Below are positions 1-5,954 of a stretch of DNA of 6,009 nt, in pieces. The number at the start of each line of letters is the position of its first letter. The first letter of the stretch is position 1. The position numbers and the translations under genes were made by a program. This DNA comes from JAXHUH01 sp034211175 (lineage in GTDB: Bacteria > Actinomycetota > Acidimicrobiia > Acidimicrobiales > CAIXPF01): contig JAXHUH010000299.1 of assembly GCA_034211175.1 (NCBI GenBank), positions 1-6,009 of the forward strand, written 5' to 3'. The notes under the pieces are model-generated. The model had not been told where the DNA came from, made no database searches, and saw only the letters and a program-made list of their open reading frames with translations.

Positions 1-157
1 GGGCGACACCGACAGCACCGTCGCCCCCGCCACCACCGGTGGCCCGGACGGGACCGGGAACGGCGGCGGCGCCGACACCGCGAACGACACCAGCATCGCC
101 AGCATCACCGTCAACGCCGACACCGTCGGTCCTGCGAGCACTGCCGTCCCCGGGTGA
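1..157 (+). CDS. C-terminal tail of an unidentified Thr/Ala/Gly/Asp-rich protein (5' partial)
   Basis: Reading from base 2, 51 codons are open and end at TGA 155-157. Nearly every codon ends in G or C, as in the real genes of this window, which makes this frame the likely coding one. The visible residues are low-complexity Thr, Ala, Gly, Asp and Pro with a Gly-rich stretch, followed by a short Ser/Thr/Val-rich end. No domain or motif is recognisable. Such tails are common in secreted or surface-exposed actinobacterial proteins, but that is inference. It resembles in composition the Thr/Gly-rich linker in the convergent Hsp70 fusion. The two stop codons face each other across only 15 bases (158-172), with no room for a hairpin terminator. 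The start and the identity of the protein lie outside the window. Confidence 0.55.
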   Translation, partial: GDTDSTVAPATTGGPDGTGNGGGADTANDTSIASITVNADTVGPASTAVPG

Positions 158-172
158 CCGACGGCGCTCCGA

Positions 173-2911
173 TCAGCGGCTGACGGCCTCGACCCACTCG
201 AACTCGACGACGGCGTCCGCATCGGCCGACGCCCCGATGTAGAGCCCGACCGCGCCGGCGTCGTGCGCCGCGCTCATCGTCAGCCGGCACACCGGTGCGC
301 CGTCGATCGCCAGGTCGAGCTGGTTGCCGAGCGTGGTCGCCGTGAGCACGTGGGCCTCGTGGGCGACGACGGCGTCATCGGCGGGGTCGGTGCACTGGTC
401 GCGCAGCGAGCGATAGGGCACGGCGTCCACGTGGCCGACGTCCCAGGTCCCGGTGAGCGGGTCGATCGAGAACGCGTAGTAGTTGTCGTCCACCGATCCG
501 GACGTGCCCGTCGCCGCCGGGTCGTGGGCGTGGGCCCGCACGGCGAGGCCCACCCGGACGGGCGTGCCGTCGTGGCTGACCAGACGGGCCGACGTGGCGA
601 TCGACAGGTCGGCGGTGCCGACCTCGTTGACGACGACGTGATCGCCCGCGCCGTCGATGCGCGCCCGGTAGCCGGACCGGGGGGCGTAGGTGGTGGTCAG
701 CCCGTCGGTCTCACCCTCGGGCCATGCCCCGTCGGCGATCTCGAAGTCGTCGTCGATGAGCCCGACCCCGGCCGCGACCGTGGCGCCGCCGGCCGCACCC
801 GGGCCGCCGGTCGTGTCGGTCGACGACGGACCGGGCGTCGTGACGTCGGTGACGAACACGTCGGGCACCGCGGTCTCGTCGACCGTCGACGCCGCGCAGC
901 GGAACCCGGTCGAGGCACGGACGACGAGGTCGATCGGGGCCGTGACCTCCTGGCGGGTGAACCAGCCGGGACCGACGGGGGTACCGGTCCCGCCGCGGCG
1001 GACCCACGGTTGGTCGCCATCCGAGGAGGCGCCCGTCGCCGGCGACGACCCGGATGACGGAGAGCCGGGCCGTGCGACCCACTCCCACACGTTGCCGACC
1101 ATGTCGAACGTGCCGGTGGGGCCCCGGGTCGCGTCGAGCGAGCCGACCGCGTAGGTGCCGGTGGCGGGCAGCGGCGAGGCCGAGCCGTCGAGCTCCCACG
1201 GGGTCGCCGCGTCGGCGCCGCCGTGGGCCGCGACCTCCCACTCGAGCTCGGTCGGCAGCCGCTTGCCGAGCGCGGTGCAGTAGGCGGCGGCCCACATCGG
1301 GTCGATCCCGACCACCGGGTGGTCGCCCTCCCCGGCCGGCGCCCTGGCCGACTCCCACCCGACGGGCACCGGGGCGCCGTGGAGGCTCACGAACCGGGCC
1401 CAGGACTCGTTCGTCACCTCGGTCTCGTCGATGTGAAAGCGGGCGACGTCGACCTCGGACGGGGCCAGCACGTCGATGCCGGCTGCGTCGTCGGCGTCGG
1501 TGCCGATCTCGTACGTGCCGACCTCGACGGCGACCATGCCGGCGGCCGACGCGACCTGGGTCCGGACCCGCGAGTCCGCGGCTGCGTCTCCGAGGGCGGC
1601 CGACGCCAGTCCGACCGTCGTGTCGTCGTCGCCGCCGAACGGTCGGAGCATCACCGCGGCGGTGAGCGCGACCACGGCGACGACCGCACCGAGCGCGGCG
1701 AGGAGCAACCGTCGGGAGCGGCCGGCCGGGGCCGCGTCGTCGTCCTCGAGCGGGGCGACCGGGGTCTCCTCGTCGACAGGAGGCGACGGCGGGGGCGCGG
1801 CGGCCGCCCGCGCCTCGGGCTCGCGGGCCGGGCCACGGGCCGCGTCGAGCGGAGCCATCCCCTGGCCGCCCGCCGCCGCGCCCCGGCACACGGCGTAGTC
1901 GGCGTCGGCGCGCACGACGACGGTGTCTCGCCCGGCGAGGCCGCGCGCCGCCCGGGCGATCGCCGGGACCCGGGAGGCGCCGCCGGCGACGACCAGGGCG
2001 TCGAGCTCGTCCTCGGCGACGCCGGCGTCGGCCAGCATCTTCGAGAACAACGTGAGCGTGTGGTCGATCGCCGGGGCGAACATCTGCGCCATCTCGGCGC
2101 GCGTGATCTCGACGACCTCGTCGAGGCCGGGCATGTCGACGGGGATCGTCGCCGTCTTCCGGGTCGACAAGGTGACCTTGGCCGCCGTGCAGTCGGCGCG
2201 CAGGCGGGCCATCGCCGCGGCGTGGCTCGGGCCGCGCCGCCCGGTCGGCCAGTGGGCCGACAGGATCGTCTGCACGTGGAAGATGAGCATCTGGTCGAGG
2301 TCGATCCGGCCGATCGGGTCGCCACCGTGAGGGCGCCCGACGATGGTGAACCCGTCGGGGCCGCGCCGCAGGAGCGTGGCGTCGAACGTGCCCCCGCCGA
2401 AGTCGTAGACGCCGACCAGGCCCTCGTCGGCCACGTCGTCGAGCGAGGCCGCGGCGACGGCCACCGGCTCGGGGACGAACGACACCCGGTCGAGCTCTGC
2501 CCGCTCGACGGCCAGGCGCAGCGTCGACATCTGCCGCTCCTGCCACCAGGCGGGATGGGCGACGACGACGTCGTCGGGCGGTTCACCCTCCCGGTTGACG
2601 ACCCGGCTGGCGATCCAGGTCAGGAAGCCGCCGAGGGCGACATCGGGGCGCACCGAGCGGTCACCGACCGCGATCGGTTCGTTCGCCCCGACGTGGCGCT
2701 TGAGGTCGCGGATGAGCCGCCGGGGATCGGACCCACCTGCGGCGAGCGCCTGCTCACCGAAGAGGAGGTGGCCGTCGTCGTCGAGGTAGGCGGCGGCCGG
2801 CACGGTGGCGGACCGCTCCTCGAGCGGGACCACCTCGGTGCGGCCGAGCCGGGCGATGGCGGCGCACGACGACGTGGTGCCGATGTCGATGCCGAGCGTG
2901 TAGCCGTCCAT
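173..2911 (-). CDS. Hsp70-type ATPase fused through a membrane helix to an FGE-sulfatase-like domain and a C-terminal beta-sandwich
   Basis: This 912-residue protein has five parts. Residues 4-351 form a complete Hsp70/actin-fold ATPase domain. The phosphate-1 loop GIDIGTTSS is at 7-15, a Lys matching DnaK Lys70 is at 71, the EPVAVAAAS segment is at 148-156, phosphate-2 DFGGGTFD is at 170-177, and the adenosine motif VVAGGASRVP is at 307-316. Residues 352-398 are a Pro/Ala-rich linker. Residues 401-422 form one hydrophobic helix preceded by RSRR, so the N-terminus is predicted to be cytoplasmic. Residues 457-674 are an SUMF1/FGE-sulfatase-type domain with GKRLPTELEWE (549-559), GNVWEW (606-611), RRGG (638-641) and GFRCA (669-673). 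After a Thr/Gly-rich linker, residues 718-910 look like a LamG/DUF1080-type beta-sandwich. The Hsp70 linker and substrate-binding domain are missing. The start is fixed by the phosphate-1 loop at residue 7. No Shine-Dalgarno sequence precedes it, and the start overlaps the stop of a small upstream frame. I infer a single-pass receptor-like ATPase; substrate and partners are unknown. Confidence 0.95.
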   Translation of the reverse strand: MDGYTLGIDIGTTSSCAAIARLGRTEVVPLEERSATVPAAAYLDDDGHLLFGEQALAAGGSDPRRLIRDLKRHVGANEPIAVGDRSVRPDVALGGFLTWIASRVVNREGEPPDDVVVAHPAWWQERQMSTLRLAVERAELDRVSFVPEPVAVAAASLDDVADEGLVGVYDFGGGTFDATLLRRGPDGFTIVGRPHGGDPIGRIDLDQMLIFHVQTILSAHWPTGRRGPSHAAAMARLRADCTAAKVTLSTRKTATIPVDMPGLDEVVEITRAEMAQMFAPAIDHTLTLFSKMLADAGVAEDELDALVVAGGASRVPAIARAARGLAGRDTVVVRADADYAVCRGAAAGGQGMAPLDAARGPAREPEARAAAAPPPSPPVDEETPVAPLEDDDAAPAGRSRRLLLAALGAVVAVVALTAAVMLRPFGGDDDTTVGLASAALGDAAADSRVRTQVASAAGMVAVEVGTYEIGTDADDAAGIDVLAPSEVDVARFHIDETEVTNESWARFVSLHGAPVPVGWESARAPAGEGDHPVVGIDPMWAAAYCTALGKRLPTELEWEVAAHGGADAATPWELDGSASPLPATGTYAVGSLDATRGPTGTFDMVGNVWEWVARPGSPSSGSSPATGASSDGDQPWVRRGGTGTPVGPGWFTRQEVTAPIDLVVRASTGFRCAASTVDETAVPDVFVTDVTTPGPSSTDTTGGPGAAGGATVAAGVGLIDDDFEIADGAWPEGETDGLTTTYAPRSGYRARIDGAGDHVVVNEVGTADLSIATSARLVSHDGTPVRVGLAVRAHAHDPAATGTSGSVDDNYYAFSIDPLTGTWDVGHVDAVPYRSLRDQCTDPADDAVVAHEAHVLTATTLGNQLDLAIDGAPVCRLTMSAAHDAGAVGLYIGASADADAVVEFEWVEAVSR

Positions 2912-3099
2912 CAGCGGTGCGCAGCGGCGATCGGGGGCGTCGTGCTCGGCGCGTCGTCGTGACCGTCCACGGGGCCCGCACCCCGCGCGTTGGTGGCTGC
3001 TGTCCTCACGGCACCGTCCCGCCGATCCACGAAGCGCCGAGTCGCCTCTTCGTTCACCGGGTCGCCGCGGGGACGTCGAACCGCCGAATCCCCCGTCAT
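2911..3099 (-). CDS. Possible small gene (62 aa) translationally coupled to the Hsp70 fusion
   Basis: A frame of 62 codons begins at ATG 3097-3099 and ends at TGA 2911-2913. The stop shares one base with the ATG of the downstream Hsp70 fusion (TGATG), an arrangement typical of translational coupling in actinobacteria. The downstream gene has no recognisable Shine-Dalgarno sequence of its own, which fits ribosomes being delivered by this frame. The product is hydrophilic, rich in Arg, Ala and Asp, with no membrane segment, signal peptide or known motif. About four fifths of its codons end in G or C. That is lower than in the large genes here and leaves its reality uncertain. A TTG at 3121-3123 and a GTG near 3055-3057 are alternative starts. 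It could be a real small protein, a leader peptide, or chance open frame. Confidence 0.3.
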   Translation of the reverse strand: MTGDSAVRRPRGDPVNEEATRRFVDRRDGAVRTAATNARGAGPVDGHDDAPSTTPPIAAAHR

Positions 3100-3121
3100 C
3101 GACCCCGTCGATGCAGCAGCC

Positions 3122-3127
3122 AACCTA
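3122..3127 (-). promoter_or_regulatory. Candidate -10 element for the minus-strand small ORF and Hsp70 fusion
   Basis: On the minus strand this reads TAGGTT within GATAGGTT, a rare A/T-containing patch in a very GC-rich region. It would place a transcript start about 14 bases before the ATG at 3099. The matching -35 is poor: GTGCCG with an 18-base spacer matches TTGACA at only three positions. Many actinobacterial promoters have a weak -35, so this is possible but not shown. Confidence 0.22.
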
Positions 3128-3231
3128 TCAGCGGCCCGGCGCGATCGGCACGGAATCAGGCGTGTGGCGCAGAGGCGATGCCCGCGCGTTGCGTAGGCAT
3201 TCCGACCGGGCGCGGCGGCGAGGCGACCGCG

Positions 3232-3249
3232 ACGAGCGGGGTCGCTCGT
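3232..3249. repeat. Short perfect inverted repeat (7-bp arms, 4-nt loop)
   Basis: ACGAGCG and CGCTCGT flank GGGT. It sits in the non-coding divergent region and has no T-run on either side, so it is not a standard terminator. It could be an operator or a chance palindrome; at this base composition a stem of this length is not very surprising. Confidence 0.3.
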
Positions 3250-3642
3250 GCCGATGACGGATCGGTGTCAACCGGCCTGGTTGCGTGCCCGACCGCGTCG
3301 CGGGCACGTGCGTGCGTCGATCGCCGGAGCGGCCGCCGGCCCCTCGACCGGGAACGACGGGCCATCCGGCCGACACGCCGATCGTGGTCGGCGCCGCACC
3401 ACGCGTGTCGAATCGGTGTCGGCTCGTGGCGTGGCCGGTGCAATTCGGCCTCGTCGGTCTCGAGCCACGGCGGTGGGCCAGCGGTCGACATCGACACACG
3501 GCGCGCCGATGCGTCGGCTTCCCGATGGCCACACCAACGCTCGCGAACCCACGGGAACGGACATCGTCCGCCCGCTCCGTCCGGGCGCGGCGCGGGGAAG
3601 CGTCGAGCGTGTCGAGGGTGAACGGTCGACGTCGGTCCCCGT

Positions 3643-3657
3643 GGCGACGAGGTCGCC
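3643..3657. repeat. Short palindrome upstream of the Rieske gene
   Basis: GGCGAC and GTCGCC are separated by GAG, 61 bases before the ATG of the Rieske oxygenase. The position suits an operator or a hairpin in the leader. The arms are only 6 bp and GC-rich, so chance is a real alternative. Confidence 0.25.
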
Positions 3658-3707
3658 GCGGTGTGGCACCTTGTGGCCGGAGCCGGTGCCGGGCCGGCGG
3701 GATGCGC

Positions 3708-3712
3708 AGGAG
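3708..3712 (+). promoter_or_regulatory. Shine-Dalgarno sequence that fixes the Rieske gene start
   Basis: AGGAG lies 6 bases before ATG 3719-3721, an ideal spacing. It settles the start of the oxygenase, because the same frame stays open upstream for another 157 codons to 3248 without any homology. Confidence 0.85.
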
Positions 3713-3718
3713 CAGCAG

Positions 3719-4894
3719 ATGGACGACGGGCGGGCGTACGGGCGGCCGGAGCCGACCCACGATCGGGACCTGACCGACGTGGCCGCGGGCACGGCCGCGG
3801 GTGAGCTGCTCCGTCGCTACTGGCATCCGTTCGCCCGCGCCGAGGAGGCGACCACCGCACCCCGCGAGGTGCGTCTGCTCGGCGAGGACCTCGTGCTGTT
3901 CCGCGACGGTACGGGACGACCCGGGCTCGTCTACCCGCGGTGTTGCCACCGGGGCACGACGCTGTACTTCGGCAAGGTCGAGGACGCCGGGATCCGCTGC
4001 CCGTACCACGGCTGGCTCTTCGACACCGAGGGCCGCTGCGTCGACCAGCCGTGCGAGCCCGACGGCGGGCGCAACCGCGACCGCTACCGCCAGCCGTGGT
4101 ACCCGGTGCGGGAGTACCACGGCCTGCTGTTCGCCTACCTCGGCCCGGCCGAGCGCCAGCCCGTCTTCCCCCGGTACACGATCTTCGAGGACCTGGGCGA
4201 CGACGAGGAGATCGTCATCATCGACCACTTCGCGTTCGGCGGGCCCGCCGTCGCGCCGTGCAACTGGTTCCAGACCCACGAGAACTCGATGGACCCGTAC
4301 CACGTGTTCATCCTCCACAACGCGATCTCCGGCCCGCAGTTCAGCCCCGACCTCCAGCGGTGGCCCCGGATCTCCTGGGAGCTGCGGCCGTCCGGGGTCG
4401 TCGCCAACCAGGACCGCGACCTCGACGACGGCACGGTGCTCCACCGGGTGACCGAGGTGCGGTTCCCCACGCTGCGGGTCATCCCCACGCCGACGCTGTC
4501 GGTGCTCGGGCCGACCAACAACCTGTCGTGGGCGGTGCCGATCGACGAGACCCACACCCGGGTCTACGCCATGCTCCGCAAGCACCGCGACCAGCCCGCA
4601 CAGGGCCTGCCCACCTATGGCGACGGCCGCAGCTGGTTCGACCTCACCGAGGAGGAGCACCAGCGCTACCCGGGCGACTACGAGGCCCAGGTCGGGCAGG
4701 GCCCGGTGACGCTCCACTCCGAGGAGCGGCTGGCGTCGACCGACCGGGGTGTGTCGATGGTCCGGCGCCAGTGGAAGGAGCAGCTCCGGGTGGTCGCCGA
4801 GGGCGGGGACCCGATGGGCGTGAGCTTCGACGCCGACGCGCCGCCGATCGACGTCGAGGCCGGCAACTACGTGGTCCGCCCGACCGACGCCTGA
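3719..4894 (+). CDS. Rieske non-haem iron aromatic ring-hydroxylating oxygenase, alpha subunit (phthalate-dioxygenase-like)
   Basis: This 391-residue protein is the terminal oxygenase of a Rieske system. Such enzymes use electrons from a reductase to activate O2 for ring hydroxylation, dihydroxylation or O-demethylation. The [2Fe-2S] ligands are Cys75 and His77 (CCH) and Cys94 and His97 (CPYHGW), giving C-x-H-x16-C-x2-H. The catalytic iron site is in NWFQTHENSMDPYHVFILH at 182-200: His195 and His200 are the iron ligands, and Asp192 sits three residues before the first His, like the bridging Asp of naphthalene dioxygenase. Asp342 in ERLASTDRGV is the likely third ligand, by position. The QG-x-V...E-x-L-x-x-x-D-R-G-V ending and the length fit the single-component phthalate dioxygenase/vanillate demethylase-like branch. 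The protein is soluble, with no signal peptide. The reductase and the ferredoxin partner are not in the window, so the substrate cannot be named. The start is set by AGGAG at 3708. Confidence 0.95.
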   Translation: MDDGRAYGRPEPTHDRDLTDVAAGTAAGELLRRYWHPFARAEEATTAPREVRLLGEDLVLFRDGTGRPGLVYPRCCHRGTTLYFGKVEDAGIRCPYHGWLFDTEGRCVDQPCEPDGGRNRDRYRQPWYPVREYHGLLFAYLGPAERQPVFPRYTIFEDLGDDEEIVIIDHFAFGGPAVAPCNWFQTHENSMDPYHVFILHNAISGPQFSPDLQRWPRISWELRPSGVVANQDRDLDDGTVLHRVTEVRFPTLRVIPTPTLSVLGPTNNLSWAVPIDETHTRVYAMLRKHRDQPAQGLPTYGDGRSWFDLTEEEHQRYPGDYEAQVGQGPVTLHSEERLASTDRGVSMVRRQWKEQLRVVAEGGDPMGVSFDADAPPIDVEAGNYVVRPTDA

Positions 4895-4953
4895 CCCCGA
4901 TCTGGTACGCGCCTGCGCCATCTGGTGGTCGATCGCGCACGTCAGATCGGGGT
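4894..4953. terminator. Inverted repeat at the end of the Rieske gene, terminator-like but without a T-tract
   Basis: ACCCCGATCTG (4894-4904) is perfectly complementary to CAGATCGGGGT (4943-4953). The left arm starts on the last base of the oxygenase stop codon. The 38-base loop holds a smaller nested stem, TGCGC (4914-4918) with GCGCA (4935-4939). No run of T follows. In high-GC actinobacteria such stems can still end transcription or protect the 3' end of the mRNA, so a role in separating the oxygenase transcript from the amidase gene is a reasonable inference. A regulator-binding site is the alternative. Confidence 0.5.
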
Positions 4954-5077
4954 GGCGTGGTGGGGCGAGCGCGGGCGGTGGGGTCGGGGGTGTCAGTCGA
5001 GGTGGCCGCGGACGATGCGGGCCGCGGGTCGTCGTTCACGCATGCAGGATCCGTGGGCGTGGGAGGATGACGGCTTT

Positions 5078-5086
5078 GAGAGGTGG
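5078..5086 (+). promoter_or_regulatory. Shine-Dalgarno-like sequence favouring the GTG start of the amidase
   Basis: GAGAGGTGG precedes GTG 5094-5096, with the AGG at 5081-5083 ten bases from the start. The in-frame ATG at 5067 has its GGGAGG (5061-5066) directly abutting it, with no spacer, so it is a poor start. The GTG also begins the protein at the usual amidase N-terminus. Confidence 0.55.
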
Positions 5087-5093
5087 TCGCACC

Positions 5094-5954
5094 GTGGCCG
5101 ACGAGTCGCTGCTGTTCCGGCCGGCAACGGAGCTCGCCCGGTTGGTCGCCGCGCGGGAGGTCTCACCGGTCGAGCTGATCGAGGCCGCGCTCGCCCGCGC
5201 CGAGGAGGTCAACGCCGACCTGAACTGCTTCGCGTTCGTCCATCACGATGCAGCCCGCCGCACCGCGGCCGATCTCGAGCAGGCCATCGTGTCGGATGCG
5301 CCGCTCGGCCCGCTCGCCGGGGTGCCCGTGGCGCTGAAGGACACGACCCCGACCGCGGGCGACCGCACGACGCTGGGCTCGCGCACCCACATGAACTGGG
5401 TGCCCGAGCGAGACGGCTACGTGGCCGCGAAGCTGCGGGCAGCGGGGGCGGTGATCATCGGCAAGACGACGACGCCCGAGTTCGCCCACACCCTCGTGAC
5501 CGACAGCCCGCTGTGGGGCCCGACCCGCAACCCGTGGGACCCCACCCGCACGCCGGGCGGCTCCTCTGGCGGCAGCGCGGTGGCCGTGGCGACCGGGTGC
5601 GTCGCCCTCGCCGAGGGCAGCGACATGGGCGGATCGGTGCGCATCCCGGCGGCGTGGTGCGGCGTCGTCGGGCTCAAGCCGGGCCTCGGTCGCATCCCGA
5701 TGGACGTGCTCCTCGGGCTGTTCGACACGATCTCCCACCACGGCCCGCTCGCCCGCACCGTCGACGACGCCCGCCTGTTCCTCGCCTGCACCCAGGGTCC
5801 CGACGACGCCGACATCCTGTCGGTGCCCGGCCCGCTCGACCTCGACGAGCCCGTCGTTGCATCGGTCGAGGGGATGCGCCTCGCCTTATCGGCTCATCGG
5901 ATTTCGGCGGGGGTGATCTGGTCGAGGAGGGTCCAGTTGGGTCGGCCTGCGTAG
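5094..5954 (+). CDS. Amidase-signature family hydrolase, truncated by an insertion sequence
   Basis: Members of this family hydrolyse amide bonds with a Ser-cisSer-Lys triad. From GTG 5094 the frame gives 286 residues. Lys82 (VALKDTT), Ser157 (GGSSGGS) and nucleophile Ser181 (DMGGSVRIP) are all present. Their spacing (75 and 24 residues) is the same as in fatty acid amide hydrolase (142, 217, 241). Family homology runs to about residue 266 (GMRLALS, 260-266). The last 20 residues, to TAG 5952-5954, are read antisense through the end of an ISL3-type transposase and are not amidase. Family members are usually about 450-500 residues, so roughly 40% of the protein, which shapes the substrate pocket and closes the fold, is lost. 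The product is probably inactive, making this in effect a pseudogene. The gene follows the Rieske oxygenase on the same strand, about 200 bases away. ATG 5067 is an alternative start adding nine residues. The substrate cannot be predicted. Confidence 0.9.
   Translation: MADESLLFRPATELARLVAAREVSPVELIEAALARAEEVNADLNCFAFVHHDAARRTAADLEQAIVSDAPLGPLAGVPVALKDTTPTAGDRTTLGSRTHMNWVPERDGYVAAKLRAAGAVIIGKTTTPEFAHTLVTDSPLWGPTRNPWDPTRTPGGSSGGSAVAVATGCVALAEGSDMGGSVRIPAAWCGVVGLKPGLGRIPMDVLLGLFDTISHHGPLARTVDDARLFLACTQGPDDADILSVPGPLDLDEPVVASVEGMRLALSAHRISAGVIWSRRVQLGRPA
5883..5890 (+). repeat. Predicted 8-bp target-site duplication (one copy)
   Basis: GCCTTATC lies directly before the proposed IS end at 5891. 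ISL3-family elements usually duplicate 8 bp of A/T-rich target, and this is one of the few A/T-richer patches in the amidase, including a rare TTA leucine codon. The second copy would be beyond the window, so this is a prediction. Confidence 0.4.

Larger units (their letters stand above)
3100..3718. other. Divergent intergenic region without a supported gene
   Basis: This stretch of about 620 bases separates the minus-strand Hsp70 fusion from the plus-strand Rieske gene. Several frames stay open across it on both strands, but their translations are Arg/Pro/Ser/Ala-rich, match no family, and are what stop-poor high-GC DNA produces. It should hold the promoters for both flanking genes. Apart from the weak -10 candidate at 3122-3127, I see no convincing promoter. 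Two short perfect hairpins are present (3232-3249 and 3643-3657), along with small direct repeats such as ATCGGTGTC at 3261-3269 and 3412-3420. No tRNA, riboswitch or CRISPR structure was recognised by eye. Confidence 0.6.

Noticed and set aside
890..1543. Annotating the Hsp70 fusion as a formylglycine-generating (sulfatase-activating) enzyme.
   Set aside because: The fold motifs are present, but the active-site cysteines are absent from residues 638-671 and no sulfatase is in the window.
711..2546. A 611-codon open frame on the minus strand within the Hsp70 fusion.
   Set aside because: Its product is almost all Arg, Gly, Pro and Ala, as expected for a shifted frame of a high-GC gene; the Hsp70 and FGE motifs are in the other frame.
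1223..2962. A 579-codon plus-strand open frame opposite the Hsp70 fusion.
   Set aside because: It is the antisense of a well-supported gene, has no recognisable domain and is dominated by Arg, Gly, Val and Asp.
2917..3621. A 234-codon plus-strand open frame covering the divergent region.
   Set aside because: Its composition is Arg/Pro/Ser-rich throughout, with no Shine-Dalgarno sequence, no domain and no third-position preference like that of the neighbouring genes.
3248..3718. Extension of the Rieske reading frame upstream to ATG 3248, giving a 548-residue protein.
   Set aside because: The extra 157 residues are Arg/Pro/Ser-rich without homology, the Rieske family starts at the later position, and AGGAG stands 6 bases before ATG 3719.
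3128..4921. A 597-codon minus-strand open frame opposite the Rieske gene and the intergenic region.
   Set aside because: It mirrors the oxygenase frame, shows no motif, and spans non-coding DNA and a gene with clear ligands on the other strand.
5045..5050. CAGGAT as a -10 element for the amidase.
   Set aside because: It matches poorly and has no acceptable -35 at a normal distance; too weak to list.
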